From NCBI GenBank assembly GCA_025331125.1, contig JAOALB010000203.1:1-64000 (forward strand): a stretch of 64,000 nt of DNA. The letters run 5' to 3'. A model generated the notes under the pieces. That model was not told where the DNA came from. It did not search any database and saw nothing but the letters and a program-made list of their open reading frames with translations. Positions 10,561 to 24,800 of the stretch are shown here, piece after piece. This DNA comes from Mycogone perniciosa (lineage: Eukaryota; Ascomycota; Sordariomycetes; Hypocreales; Hypocreaceae). Position numbers and translations under genes: made by a program. Position 1 is the stretch's first letter; each line of letters begins with the position of its first letter.

Positions 10561-11827
10561 TTATCACTACTGCTGCTACTTTCATTACTGCTTTAACTAT
10601 AGCTGCTTTTATTATAATCCTCACTTTAGCCTTTACTTTTATTACTCCTTTTACTGCTATATTATTATCCCCTTTTTATAAAGATTATTTAAAGTTAATA
10701 ATTATTAATAAAAGAGATTTCTTTTAATATATTACTATTACCTACGTTTAGCAGTATACTGCTTATTTTAATAATAACTATTAATATACTTTTTAATATA
10801 TTTTATTTTTATTTTTACTATATTACTTTTAAGTAATTTTATACTTTATAGTTATTTAATATTTATATTAATAATATATTAACCTTTTTAAGCTATAAAC
10901 AATAAAAATAATTAAATAAATATATTATTCTTTTATTATATATTTATAAATTAATGCAATAAAATAGTAATTTAATATAAAAAGGTATTATACCTTTAAT
11001 TTAATTTATTAAAAAAAAGGGATTTAATATATATTAAAAAAGTAACTGCTTTAAGCAGCTATAATAATAATACGTTTTATATATAAGTATATAAAAGGTA
11101 AAAAGCTTTACGTAATTAATTAATATAATAATAAAATATATCCTTTATAATAAATAGCTTATAAATTAAAATTAAATAGTTTCCTATACTTTTATATTTT
11201 TTATTTTAATCACTATATATTTAGTAAACTTTATATTATTTTAAAGTATTTAAAATATTATTAAACAAAGGCTTTTATAATCTTATATATAAATATAAAA
11301 TTATTAAAAAGATTGAAAATTAACATAATCCTTTTTAATATTTCTATTCAAGCTATATATATTATATATTAATATAATATAAATAAATATTAATTTATAT
11401 ACTTTTTTAATTATAAAATATATAATTAATTAATTATTATAGTTAATATTTTAAATAAAGTAATATAGGTTTTTTTCCTTTTTTATTATTTAAATAAAAG
11501 TAAATACCTTAACTTTTATTATAAATATACTTGTAATACTTTAATATATAATACTTTATAAAATAAAGCTTAGAAAATATAATAAAATACCTTTAAAATA
11601 ATCTTTAAATATTTATATTATTATTAAAATAAATATTACTTAAAGCAGTTAAAATCTATATATTACTTTACCTTTTAAATTAAAAAGTTAAAAAGTATTA
11701 TATATATAAATCATAAATTATGCAATTAATTACTTTAAAATACTTTTTATTAAAGTTAATTAAAAACTATTATAAAGTTAAAGTACTATATATTATATTT
11801 AATTTTATTATAATAGCTATATAAAGT

Positions 11828-11999
11828 TATTATAGTATTGACTGTAACGCAATATTAATGCCTTATTATATAAGCTCTGGTTATATAACCAGGCCTTAAT
11901 GCATTCCTAGCTATAGCTTTCCGTAAAGCCTTAAGGCTTCCTTGCTCTTTATAGTATAATAATAATATTTGCCTTAACCTGCCTTCCTGTACTGTAATA
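11828..11999 (+). repeat. 5' LTR of B1
   Basis: 172 bp, aligns without gaps to the 3' LTR over the first 50 bases inspected. Ancestral TG...CA ends are now TA...TA. More heavily C-to-T mutated than its partner. Confidence 0.9.
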
Positions 12000-14900
12000 G
12001 TTTATACTGTCCTTTAACTTAGCTGCGTTATCGCGAGGCATTTATTTAATTAATTATAAACTTCCCTGAATTCCCCTTTTATTCCTAAACCTACTATAAC
12101 GCCTTTATAGCCTAGCCTTTGCCCTTTAAATCCTATACCTATAAGAAATTAATTATAAGCGAGATATATATAAATGCCTTAAGCTTTGCCTTGTAATTTA
12201 ACCTGGCTTAATAGACTATAGTTTTCGCTATAGAGTTAGCGCCTTTCCCTTTTCTTTTTAAGACCTTAAAAATATCTAGCGTTAATAGTAACTATATATA
12301 TTTAATAAACGCGATTATTAAAGACAATAACTTTTATTACTAATTCTGTCTTTTTAATTAAATAATAAATAAAGGTTTAGTTTAATAAAAAAAATAAAAG
12401 TAAACTTTTAAAGAAAAGACTTTAAAATATATAGTTAAAAATTAAAACTTTAAAGTATAAATTAAAGCTTAAATTAAAGCTTTAAATATAGCTTTACTAT
12501 TAAACTTTAAAAATAATAATTTACTTAACTGCTATTAAATTAAAAATTTTAAATAATTTAATAATAAGTAAAAAAATATTATTAAATACTAGTAAAAATA
12601 TATTAACTAGCGCGTTTAAATTAATATTACCTTTATAGGTAATTAATTAATCTTTTTAACTAAACTTAAAGAAATTTTATATATTATAAGCCTTTTAAAG
12701 GGAGATATATATTAACTATAATAAAGAAACTTTAATATTATTATTAAAAATTTTAATAACTGTATTTAATAGTATTAAAAGATTAATATAATACTTTTTA
12801 TTAATCTTAATTAATAATATAAAATAATTAATTTATTTTAAAAAGCATTATAGTCTTTTAATAACCTATATATATTAAATAAGCCTTTTTAAAACTTTAT
12901 AGTAAAGTTATTTATATTAGGCAGTAAATATAATAAAACTATTAAATAAATAATAATAGCTTTAAAAATAAAAGTCTTTTAAAAATTTGCTAATACTATA
13001 AAGATTTAAATAATTAAGTTAAATAAATTTAACTTTATTAAATAGTATTGACTTTACTAAACTATTTATAATAGGCTTTAAGAAGGCGCTTATTATAATG
13101 CCCTTTACGCCGCCTTAATAAGCTTGTATTAATAAAGCTATTAATAATAGCAGCAATATTATAAATACTAATAGAATAATTAAGTAAAAAACTAAACTGC
13201 TGCCTTAGCGCCAACTAATAACCTAATATAGTTAAATACTATATATACTATACTACTTTGCCTTTAAATCTTTTATAAGGAATATATTACTAAAAGACTA
13301 TACTTTTACTATAAAAAAGCAGGTTATAGCTTTTATAAATACAATAAAAAGAAATAGGCTAATATATATTAAAGAAATCTATATTAAATATAAAACTAAA
13401 ATTATTAAATTTAGCTATACTAACTATACTTTAACCTAATAGTATTTTAAAGCTAGCAGTAAAATAGTTTAGTAAAGTATAATAATTAAACCTTAATAGT
13501 ATATTAATATTACCTATAATATTTAATTAATTTATAAATCTAGGCTTTAAATAATATACCCTCTTTAACTATTAATAAAGATAATAATAATAGCGCTGCT
13601 TTATTAACTTTTAATTTACTTTAATTTAGCTAGCTACTTTTATTAAAAACCTAGACTTAATTTATAAACTAGGGAAAAGATTAACCTTTACTAAAAGTTA
13701 TAAGTAAAGATTAACTATAAACAGTACTATTATCTTAAAATAAATCTACTGCTACTTTTTTAATTAAAAGCCTTTTAAACTTAAAGTAATAGACAGTAAA
13801 TCCCTTTTAATATAAACTATATTATCCTTTATATATAATGTTTATATTAATATAATAGCTTTAATAAATAACAGCTATATACTTTAGGCTTTTATTAACT
13901 GCGCTTTTATTAAGCGATTTAATATTATTATTTAATAACTGCTATTTATTAAAAACCTCATTTTTATTAATAAAAGTATAGCCAATAAAACTTTAAACCT
14001 TTTTATTATATAAACTATTATTAGCCCCTATAAAGAATTTTACTTCTTTTTTATTATAAATATCTTTAATAATATATTTATTATCTTTAGCCTTTTATAG
14101 TTAAGAAAATATAACTTTAATATAAATTAAAAAGAATTAATTATTACTTTTAAATCCTATTACTATTATAACTATTACCTTTTAAAAAATATAGCTAGGT
14201 TTATATAAATTTTAATAGTAGTTAAAATAAAAAATAACTTTACTAGAATTAATATAAAGAATATATACTACTAGCAATTAATAATTAAAGATACTTAAAA
14301 TAAAGTAAAGCTTAACTTAATTAAATAAAAAACTATACTATACTAGCAACCATTAATTAAAAATACCTAAAAAAAGGAAAACTGTAATTTAATTAAAGAG
14401 GGAGCTTATAAACTATATATTTTATAAACCTTAATATTAAACTAAGATTATTATATAACCTGCAGGTATAGTAAAATTAACAATAAGGAAATATAGGTAT
14501 AGATAATTTTAAATTAAATATATATAAAGCTATTGCCTGCCCCTATAATTTATAGTTAATAATAAAAAAGAAAACCCCTATTAAAGCTATTACTATTACC
14601 TTTTAATATACTGCTTTTATCAAACTAAATTAAACTTTAAAATTAAAAAGTATATTTAAATATAATAAATATATAAATAATAGCAGCTATAAACTTTATT
14701 ACCTTTTATTATTAACTATATATTTATATAATAAAAGTAACTTAAAAAGAGATTAACTAAGCTATTAAGATTAAAGAACTAGTGCCTATTAGCCTATTAA
14801 AGCTTTTAAATAAGTTTTTCTAATAAATACTTACAGGATAAAAAGATTATATTAAAATAAAAATAGTATTATTAAAAGAAATATATAACTTCATTAATAA

Positions 14901-17900
14901 ATACTACTTTTTAATATAATTAAAAAAGATTATAGCTGTTAATATAAAGAAATTTATAGCAGGAAAACCTAAATTTAATAAACTAGATATCCTAAAGAAA
15001 CTGCTATCCTGGCTATATAACCTATATAATACCTTCCTACTAAAAATAATAAATAAACTTCTTTTATAATAGGCTTAAAACAATAAAATTAAAATATTAC
15101 TAGGGAAAGATCTTTTATAAAAAAAGAATAAGTTATTTTTATTTAATAAACTGCAGGTAATAAAAAAATAGTTAAATAATAATTTAATAAAAGGATCTAT
15201 TTATAAATCGCGAGTATAATACACTGCTCCCCTCCCTTTAACTATAAAACTAAAAGGGAGCGTCTATATTTATTAAAACTATTAAAGGCTAAAAAATATT
15301 ATTATTAAAAATTAATACCTATTACTATTAATTTAAGAAACCTTTAACGCCTTAAGCTATATAAAGGTATATATAAAATTTAATATTATTATTGTATTTA
15401 ATAACCTCTATATCGCTAAAGGAAATATATAAAAAACAGTATTTATTATAAAGTTTAGCCTCTTTAAGATTGGTTATACTTTTTGGCCTCTATAATACGC
15501 CTGCTATATTCTAATACTATATTAATTATACTCTTTATAACCTCTTTAACTACACTTATATAGTATACTTTAATAATATTTTTATATACTTTTTAAACTA
15601 AAAGGAATACTAAAAATATATCTGTAAAATAGTAGCCTGCCTTTAAAATACTGGCCTTTAAATTAATATTATTAAATGCAAGTTTAAGATAATAAAAATA
15701 AAATACTTTAATTTAATTATTACTTTAAAGGGATTAAAGATAAATCTTAAAAAAGTTAAAGCTATATTAAACTAGCAACTACTTAAAGGAATAAAAGACT
15801 TATAAAAGTTCTTTAGTTTTATAAACTTTTATTATTATTTTATTTAAAGATACTTTAAAATAACTGCACTATTAAATAAGCTTTTAAAGAAAGATTAACT
15901 ATATATTTAAAGAGAAAGATAGCAGGAAACCTTTAATTTAATTAAATGCGCTTTTAAATTCGCTTTAATCTTTACCCTTTTTAACTATAATAAATAAACA
16001 GTCTTTAAAACAGATACCTTTAACTAAATATTAAGTAATATTTTATTCCAGTATAATAAAAAAGGCATTTTATACTTTATTATATTCTTTTCTATAAAGT
16101 ATAACGCTTAAAAATATAACTTTAAAATTTATAATAAAGAACTTTTAGCTATTATTAAAGCAATAAAAAGGTAGCGCTTGAAATTATAAGGCTTATAAGA
16201 ATTTAATATTATTATAGACTATGAAAACCTTAAATACTTTACTTTAATTAAAGCTTTAAATTAGCGATAAGTTTAATAGTTTAAATTCCTTTTTAGCTTT
16301 AATTTTTATATTATCTATTAACCTGGCTTTAAAGCTGTAAAGCTTAATGCTTTAAATAAAAAAGTAAAAGATAGGCCTGCGAAATTAAATTCTTTTAATA
16401 ACTAAATTAAAAACAGGTAATATATTATCCTTTTATAGAGTTCTTTTAACTTTAAAGTTTAAGTAATATTTTAAAAAGAAATCTCGTTAAATATAAAGAT
16501 ATCTATAAAGGCTACTTTTATAGCTATAACAATACTTATAGAAAATAAACTAATTAATAACCTAATTATAATAGTATATAAACGAAATACTATAGTAAAA
16601 GAAATAATAACTATACTTTAAAACCTTAATATTTACTAATAGCTAAAGCAGCTTTACAGGGAATTTTAAATTATAATAAATAACTATTAAATAATAAATA
16701 GTAAAATTTATTATTAAAAGTAGCTCTTTATTCCCTTTAATAATAAACTTTATATATAAATCTTATTTAGAAATTACTTTAGCGGCCTAGCCGGATATTT
16801 AAATAGGTTTAAAACTTTAAACTTTATTAATTAAATATATTAATAGCTATAAATTTTAAAAGATATTAAAGTATTTATATAAGCCTATAAACTATATATT
16901 AAAATAAAGGCTTTATAATCTTTACTATAAAGTTTCTTTTAATTACTGCTAGTTTTCTTTTATATATAGTTAACTATCTTTATTAACTATATTATACTAC
17001 TGCTTAAACCTTACCGCTATAATATTACTTCTAAATATTTATTAATAATAGTTTACTACTTTATTAAAATATATTACTTTATACCTATTACTTTACTATT
17101 AATAAAAAAGCTAGTTAATATATTTATTAATAGGATTTACTGCCTTTATAGTATACTTAATAATATTATATTAAACTATAATATATAATTTATATTAAAA
17201 TTCTAAAAATAACTTTTAAAGCAATTAAAAGTTATATTAAAATAGTTATTAGCCTTTTACTTTAAAACTAATAGCTAAACTAAAGAATTAATATAAGTAT
17301 AAAATAATATTTATAAGCTTTTATTAAACTTTACTAGGATAATTAGGTTTATTAGCTTTTATTAGTTAAATTTACTGTAAATAATATAGTATTTAAAACT
17401 ACTAGTATATTACTGTTTTTCGCTAACTATAGTTTTAACCTTTACTTAAAGATAAAGCCTTTATAGCTTTACCTACTAAACTTTTCTACTGTAAAGAAGA
17501 AAGAGTTTTTTTATATTAATACTATTGCTTATTAATTTAAATATCTTATTATATAATTAAAAGCCTTTATTAAAGCTTTAAAAAAATATAAAGAAAACGC
17601 AAATATATAAAAGGAGGCATTATTAGTTTATACTATTAGGCAGGAAGTCTTTATTAATATATAAAATATAAAAACTAACTAGTTAATAAAAAAGCTAGAT
17701 TATAAATAGGCGGGACTTTATATAATAATAAAAGTATACTTATAAGCCTACGCTATTAGTTTACTGGAAGGTATAAAAATCTGTTTCGTTTTATATAACT
17801 TTCTTTTATAATTTAAAATAATTACTTTACTGCACTTTAAGTAAAAAATAATTAATAAAGTTAAGTTAAAGAATATTTAAAGCAGGGTATTAGAAAAAGA

Positions 17901-18350
17901 AGATAATATAGATAAAGTATAAGAGAAGTAAGAGTTTAAAGCGCTCTTAAATTATTATAATAATAATAGTTTTTACTACTTTATTAAATAAAGATATTAT
18001 ACTACTATATAATAATTAATTAAAGATCTATAAAGCTAAAAGAGGGTAATATAAAACTTCTATATAAAAAAACCTAAAAAAGCTAAGCCTACTATAATAA
18101 ATATTAAAAGGAATTATAAAAAAAGAAAAAAAGGAAATAGCTAAAAAGAAATTAATACCTATAAAGCGCTAATTAAAGACTATACTATATTAAAGCCTAT
18201 AACTAAACTATATATTACTAACACTAAAAACTATATAATTTACTTTATTTACCTTTATATTAAAAGTATTAAAATAGATTACTTAGAATTTCGATTTATA
18301 TAAGCAATATAGCTATTTGCGGCTAAATAGCAAGATAAAAAGGGGGGTAC
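12000..18350 (+). pseudogene. B1 gag-pol remnant (gypsy, with chromodomain)
   Basis: Reading through stops in the best frame gives recognisable ghosts. A gag zinc knuckle lies at about 13298-13352 (YFYYKKAGYSF, cysteines lost to Tyr). Reverse transcriptase is at about 15420-15730, with KTVFIIKFSLFKIGYTFWPL aligning to the usual KTAF-R-GLFEY-PFGL block and the catalytic motif YFNN at 15566-15577. RNase H is at about 15990-16260 (YNKELLAIIKAIKRW). The integrase core is at about 17030-17450 (IIVYYFIKIYYFIPIT). A chromodomain-like end is at about 17920-18030. Every domain is shot through with TAA/TAG, so no protein can be made. Both catalytic aspartates of reverse transcriptase read Asn. The similarity calls rest on remembered family consensus patterns. 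Confidence 0.8.
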
Positions 18351-18522
18351 TGTTACAGCATTAGCTATAATGCAATATTGACGCCCTGTCACGTAAGCTC
18401 TGGTCACGAAACCAGGCCCTAACACGTTCCTAGCTATAGCTTTCTGTAGAGCCTTAGGGCCTCCTTGCTCTTTACGGCACAACAATAATATTTGCCTTAA
18501 CCTGCCTTCCTATACTGTAATA
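18351..18522 (+). repeat. 3' LTR of B1
   Basis: Begins TGTTACAGCATTAG and keeps noticeably more G/C than the 5' LTR. Ends CTGTAATA immediately before the AAAGT duplication. Confidence 0.9.
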
Positions 18523-19062
18523 AAAGTATAGATTTTAACTTTTTTTAATATATTTTAATAATTACTTGTATAGTGTCTATAATAGCTTTTTTAAGCTTTA
18601 TAATTAATATTAAAATTATAAGAAAGCTTTATTTTATATTATTTATAGTTTTAAGTAAATTAAATCTTTAAAAGTAACTATATATCTGTTTTAATATAAA
18701 GCTTATAATTTACTTTAAAAGTATTTAATAGCTTAATATAAAAAGCTTTATTATTATAATAATATATAATTAAAATACTATTTATATAAAATATAACAAA
18801 GATTCTTTAAATTTTATTATAAAAGAGAGAAAACATTTTAAAGTTTAAAAGGTTAAAAGCTTTAAAATTATTCCTTTTTTATTTACTTAAAGTTAATAAT
18901 ATATTAATCCTTTAATTACTATTATAGCCTTTTTGTTATTTTATTTAATATAACATATGACAGTATTATATTATATTTAAACTATACTTATAAAGTTAAA
19001 AAGGCTATTAAAGCTTATATTATATTCTTTATTTAATAAAAAGTATATATATAACTATATAT

Positions 19063-19335
19063 TGCGGAGCGCAGTACAGCTATATAAAGTATAGAGAGAA
19101 ATAGGAATAAAGCTTAATTCTAGTAATAAATATACTGTAATAGCCTCGCTATATATATATATATAGTTTATATAAAGGAAAATATAAAATATATACATTA
19201 TAAGCGCCTATATAGTCTAATATATCGCTTATACAATATATATATTAACTAGTATCTGCTATATAAGCAGATAAAAGCTCCTTAACGCTAATAAACGCTA
19301 ATAAATAATAGGTCCTTAGCCTACCTAACCCAACA
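19063..19335. repeat. Right LTR of element D
   Basis: Begins TGCGGAGCGCAG and ends CCCAACA; less mutated than the left LTR. Confidence 0.75.
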
Positions 19336-21259
19336 CTATATACTATATTTATCTTTAAGTATTAAAAGCTGGTTACTTTTATTATACCTTTATAAATAAT
19401 CTTAAAAGTTTTAATATACTTGAAAAAAAGGTTTTAATATTTATTTATTAAATAATCTATATAAAATAACCTATTATGAATATATTAAAATATAGTATTT
19501 ATAGTCTATATACTTAATTCCTTTTATTTTTATGTTTAATATTTTTTATTAATACCTTTAGCGCTTTAAAGCTAAAATACTTAAAATATAAATATTAAAA
19601 GTATTTTAAATTAAGGTATATTAATAAAGGGTTATATATTAATCTTCTTTATTTTATTATAGTATAGATTTTATTATATATATTTAAAAGTAGAAAAAAG
19701 GTTATTAAACTCTTTATATAATAATACTTAAATATAAACGTAATATAAAAAGATAAAGGTTTATATTAAAGAAATAAAAGGTTAAACCTATACTTTACTA
19801 TAACTATAATAGTATTTAAATTAACTATATTAATATAAAGTATATTATTATATTTTATAAATTAAACGTTTACTTTATAAACCCTTAAAGTTAGTATTAT
19901 ATTAATATAAAATCCCTTTATTACAGTAATATTTCTAAATGTAATAAAGTATATAATTCCTTTTAATAAATTATAAAGACTATTTTTAATTAAATAATAT
20001 CCTTTTTTTAAAATTAAATATTTAATTATATTTACTTTAATCTATTTATTTTTTATATTTAAACTAAAAAAGTTAGAAATAAAGAATCTTTTATTGTTTA
20101 TTAAATAAATAGCACTATACATATTAAAAAAAGTATTTTATAAAAGTCTATAAAATATATCCTTTACTTTTATATATATTAAAATATTTCTTATATATAT
20201 AATAGGATTTTCCTCCCTTTTATAAAGTAGATTTAAAGAAATTAAAAGTGCTTAAAGGTATAGGCCTTTTCCTTTTTTAATTTATAAAGATAAGTTTATA
20301 CCCCTTTATAAAAGCTTTTCGCATTAAGTAGCCTATTTATTTTCTTAAACGTATATATAGATTATATTTACTTACTTAAAAAAGAGTTTATAATTTACTA
20401 GCCTATTTAGCTTTCCTATAAGCGCAGCTTAAACTTAACTATATTTTAATAGTACTTAAATATACTTTTTAAAACTATATATATAGTCTTTATTAGCAGG
20501 TATATTAAAGTATAGATTGTAGTTTAATATTATATTATTTAAGCAGTTATTAAATATTATATATAAGCTTTAAATACTAAAATCTATATTTTCTATATTA
20601 TTTAAAAAAAACAACTAAATTAATTAAAAGTAAAAATCTTTTTTAATTTACTGCTGTTAATTAATATATCCATATAGTATAAATAGTATATAGTAAAGCT
20701 TAAAGTATAATAAACTTTAATAGCTTTTAAAATTACTAGTTTTAAAGATATCTTTATAGTTTTAAAAGGCTTATATTAAATAGTATATATATAAATATAT
20801 AATTAATTTATATACTATACTTTTAGCCTTATACTTTTATATATTGCTTTATATAAGATTTATTAATAAAAGATATATACTTTTTCTTTAATAATTTCCT
20901 TATATAAAGAAAAGTATAATTTAAGCTTGTTAATAATTTAGCGAATAAAGAATAAAATCTATATATTATATTTATTATTATTATTATCTTTATCTGCTTT
21001 TATAGTACTTAACTATATATACTTTACTTTCAAGTTAATTAAAGCTAAGCTATAAAGGTTATAGTTAATAGTCTTTTAAATTTACTTATATATTATAGTT
21101 TTAACTTTCTTTTTCTTTATATTTACATTTATAATATTTTAATACTTTTAAAGTAAATTATCATACCAGGCTATAAGTTTATTAATATTAGTTTTATCTT
21201 CAAATTTAACTATTACCTTTTCCTTTATTTATATAAAATAAACACTAAAAGTATTAAAA
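19336..21259. other. Unassigned RIP-mutated DNA
   Basis: AT-rich with stops in all frames. I could not match it to any of the elements nearby. A slightly GC-richer stretch around 20230-20440 may be a remnant of another transposon. It sits where the missing 5' half of copia element A2 might be expected, but no match to the corresponding part of A1 was found. Confidence 0.4.
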
Positions 21260-21831
21260 TAATAAGGTTATACTAAACCTTATTTATATATAGCTTCTAG
21301 GAAACTGTATACAATATAGTAATAAAGAAATAACTAAGAGTTTAATTAGGCTAATAATATATAAATAATTAAATTATAAATAATTTAATAGCTAGAAACT
21401 ATCGAATATCTAGTATATATACAGCCAGTATAAAAGTAATTATATAAACAATAGCTTTATCTTTTATAATAGTTTTCCGATTAAATAATAGGAATACAGC
21501 AGTAAAATTAAGTTTATAGCCTTATTCCTATTTTCCGCAAAATTTATTTATATAGGAAATCGTCTAAATCGACTTACAGCTATATAAGCAGGAAACCATT
21601 TTAGTTAGATTTTTTATAATAGGTATTATGCCTATTATATTAAGTTTAGGGTAGGCGGGGTAGCTGGTCCTAGCTTAATTGTTATCGTTAAAGATAATAG
21701 AAATTTCTTAACTTACACCAAAATTCCTTTAAAACTTGGTTTTAGTATTAGGCTTAATTCCAGGTCTAGCTAGAATAGGAAGGTTACTTAAATACACTAA
21801 AATCTTTACTTTTTAGCCCTCTTTTTTAATA
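21260..21831 (-). repeat. LTR A, left copy (3' LTR of A1)
   Basis: About 572 bp, direct repeat of 27176-27744 and inverted relative to 46469-47039. It keeps a GC-richer patch near 21650-21830. Confidence 0.85.
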
Positions 21832-24800
21832 CTCCCTTTAAAATAAATACTATCTTATATAACTTTAAAGTAGATATAAGATCTAGATATAGGAAAGTAA
21901 CTAAAATATAAAAATAAAAAGGATTGCTAATATAGCTGAAAATAATAAAGATAGCTAATAGCTATAAAATAGTTAATAGCTATAAAAAGGGTAAAAACTT
22001 TAAGTATATACCTTAAGTAAAATTTTAAGATTAAAGAAATTTATAAAATTCTTTAATTTTAGACCTAAAAGAGGCTTAGTAAGCCTCTTAGTAACTATTT
22101 TACTAGTATCTAGATAACTGACTATAATAATACTATTTTTAACCTGTTCCTTAATATAATTAAACTGTAATAGAGTATATTTTATTTAATTATAAAGGGT
22201 AGGGTTATTTAAGGTAGAAATAGTACCTTTATTATTGTTAAGTAAGGACATTGGCTGTTTAATTGGTCGATTTACCTCTTTATATAGGCTAATAAGCTAT
22301 TAAATCTCTCTAATGGCTTTTATAAAAGCTATAAACTTTACTTTTAGTATAGAAATATAAATAATTAAGCCCCTTTTTAATTTCCAGCTAATTGGCCTAT
22401 TAATAACTATAATAATATAGCTATAAGTCGATTTACTTAATGCTTTATCCCTAGTAAAATTACTATTGCAATAGCTAATAGGTATAGGATTAGATTTTCT
22501 AGTATATTAAATAGCTAGATCCTAGGTATTATTTAAATACTGTAATAGGTTACAGGCTGCATTTAAATACTCTTTATAAAGGCCTTAAAATTGTCTAGCT
22601 AGCTACTAGACTAGAAAGCTGGTATTTATTTAAGTATAAGTTATTAAATAGATAATAGTATTAATAATAGCTTGAAAAAGCTTAGTATTAATTTTATCTA
22701 GTTTAGTTATAGTTTTATTAGTTAAAATAAAAGGCTGTAGGGGTAATTAGATAAGTTTAAAGTTTTAAAGGTTAAAAAACTCTATAGCTTTAATAATATA
22801 CTATTTCTAAAAAAACTAAAAAAGGCCTCTTTTTTTATCTTTAACTATCTAAACCCTTAAAAGAAAAAGGCAGGGCCTTTATTTTCTATAGTATAGACTT
22901 TATTAAAAGCTAGCTTTAGCTAGGCTATAGCTTCTTTATTTACTTTAATAAAAAGACAGTTATTTATATAAATAATAATAAAAATACTATTATTTAGATT
23001 ATAGAGGATAGCAGAGTTAGAAATAAAAGGATTATATTGTAGTTTATTTCCTAAGGCTTATAGAGCCTGTTACTATTCTTTAAAGGACTATTTTAAGCTA
23101 TAAAGAGCTTTCTATAACTAAATAACCTAATTTATATCAGGGTTATAACCCAGCTTTCTAAGAATAAACTTAATTTTAAGGGAAGCTTAACTAGTATAGT
23201 CTTTAAATCCTTTAAGGAAGTTTAGGAAAATAGTTTCTTTAAGTATCCTATTAAAAAATGCATTAATAAAGTCGATTTATTTGATTTCCTAGTTATAGAT
23301 AGTAGCTAAGGCTAATAAAAGCTGTTAGGTAAAAGGAATAGCTGTTAAGGTAAATATTTAGTTGAAATCTATTCCATTTAATTATTGGAAACCCTTAGTA
23401 ACTAGTTTAGCTTTAAATTTTACTATTCTATTATTCTGGTTTTTCTTAGTCTTTAAAACAAATCGACTAGTAATAGGATTCCTGCCTTTAAAAATACTAT
23501 TACGCTTAATAAAGGCAAAGGTATATTGTTTAACTAGCTTGTTAAATTCGCTATAAATCGCTTTTAGCCACTTAGTTTTATTAAAACTATAAAGTATTTA
23601 CTTAAGCGTTTATAAGTCTTATACTGCAGCAGTTAAAAGGCTAGCTTTTTAATACTATTATAGAGAAAATAGGATATATCTATATTTATAAAATCCTTTA
23701 TAACTGCAGAGTCTTATATAACTAGTATAGGAATAAAGGGAATAGTAGTAGGTACTCCCTCTAAAATAAGGTTAGGGAGTAAGGGATTAATATCCTGAAA
23801 GCTAGGAATCATTTAATCTATAGAATCTAGCTCTATTTCTCCCTCTAATTCCTTATTATCCTAACCTATAGTAGGCTCTAGGATTTAAAGTTTAAGAATC
23901 TTATCTTTATACAGCTTTATAGTTAACGATTTAAAGACTATATATCTAGTTAGAATATAGATAAGGTAAGTATTACTACCTAAAACTGCTAATAGTCTCC
24001 TAGTTTCAGTCTTAAAGGCTAATTTATAGCCTTTAGCCCTTTATTTTTATAAAATAAATACTTTATAATCAAAGCCAATAATCCTATATCTTTACAGATT
24101 AAGTTTATAATCTTTATTAAGGTCTAGGTCTTTATATAATTCTTAATAAAGGGTAAAGTCTTTATTAATAACAGCTATATAGTTAATTAATTTAAAAACT
24201 GCAGTAATAATAAAATTCCAGAAATATAGCGGTAGGTTAACTACTATAATAGTAGCCTATAGCCTATTTAATAAAACTTTAATAAAGTATTCTATTAAAT
24301 TATTGTATTTATAAATATAAAGGCTGCTATAGGAATATATAATTCTTAAAAAAAAGAACTAGGTTTAAAGTTCCTAATTAATTTCCTTTCTGCTATTATA
24401 ATAAAATTCCTTAGGATATTAGTTATATTATATTTTTAGGCTATTTATAAAGCTTTATATAGTAGCTAAAAGGGGAGGTCCACTATAATCTTTTAAAAGG
24501 AATAGCCACTTATATTTTGATTTTCTATTAATAATTAAAAGACTAATAGGGGCCTTATTATAAGGCACTGGCTTTATAAAGAAACTATTAGCTTTTAGAT
24601 TATTTAAAGAGGCTAGTAGATCAGGAATTAACTTTAAATTAAGCCTCCTAATAGCTTTTCCCTTATTATACGCTAGGCAATAAAATTTAGTCTCTTTAAT
24701 AAAATTAAAGTTAAGAATTCTAGTAGTTATTTTAGCAGTCTTTTTAATAAACTTAAACTAATATAACCTAGTCTTTTATACTATAAAAGGGCTAGCTTTA

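Larger units (their letters stand above)
11828..18522 (+). mobile_element. Ty3/Gypsy element B1 (complete, RIP-dead, TSD AAAGT)
   Basis: A full-length 6695-bp element with two 172-bp LTRs (11828-11999, 18351-18522). It is flanked by exact AAAGT at 11823-11827 and 18523-18527. A G-rich polypurine tract (about 18336-18347) precedes the 3' LTR, fixing plus orientation. The gene order gag zinc knuckle, reverse transcriptase, RNase H, integrase, chromodomain is that of a Ty3/Gypsy chromovirus. It is inserted in element D. A second copy (B2) lies at 47544-54128. Confidence 0.92.
9648..19335. mobile_element. LTR element D, split by gypsy element B1
   Basis: Direct repeats of about 270 bp at 9648-9917 and 19063-19335 bracket 9.1 kb. 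Of this, 6.7 kb is the nested element B1 with its own target duplication. That leaves D an internal region of only about 2.4 kb (9918-11822 and 18528-19062) in which no reverse transcriptase or integrase could be recognised. It is therefore either a non-autonomous LTR element or an internally deleted one. The right LTR keeps more G and C than the left. No target duplication can be assigned safely. Confidence 0.7.

Noticed and set aside
18279..18485. 68-codon minus-strand open frame, with a similar one at 53897-54094
   Set aside because: Both lie antisense across the 3' LTRs of B1 and B2. Their similarity comes from the shared LTR and not from a gene.
9643..19340. Target duplication CTGTA/CTATA for element D
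   Set aside because: It needs an LTR start that does not agree with a TG end and assumes a mutation; the boundary is too uncertain.
23362..23556. 64-codon plus-strand open frame in the isochore
   Set aside because: It is antisense to the copia A1 reverse transcriptase; composition and lack of relatives point to a chance frame.
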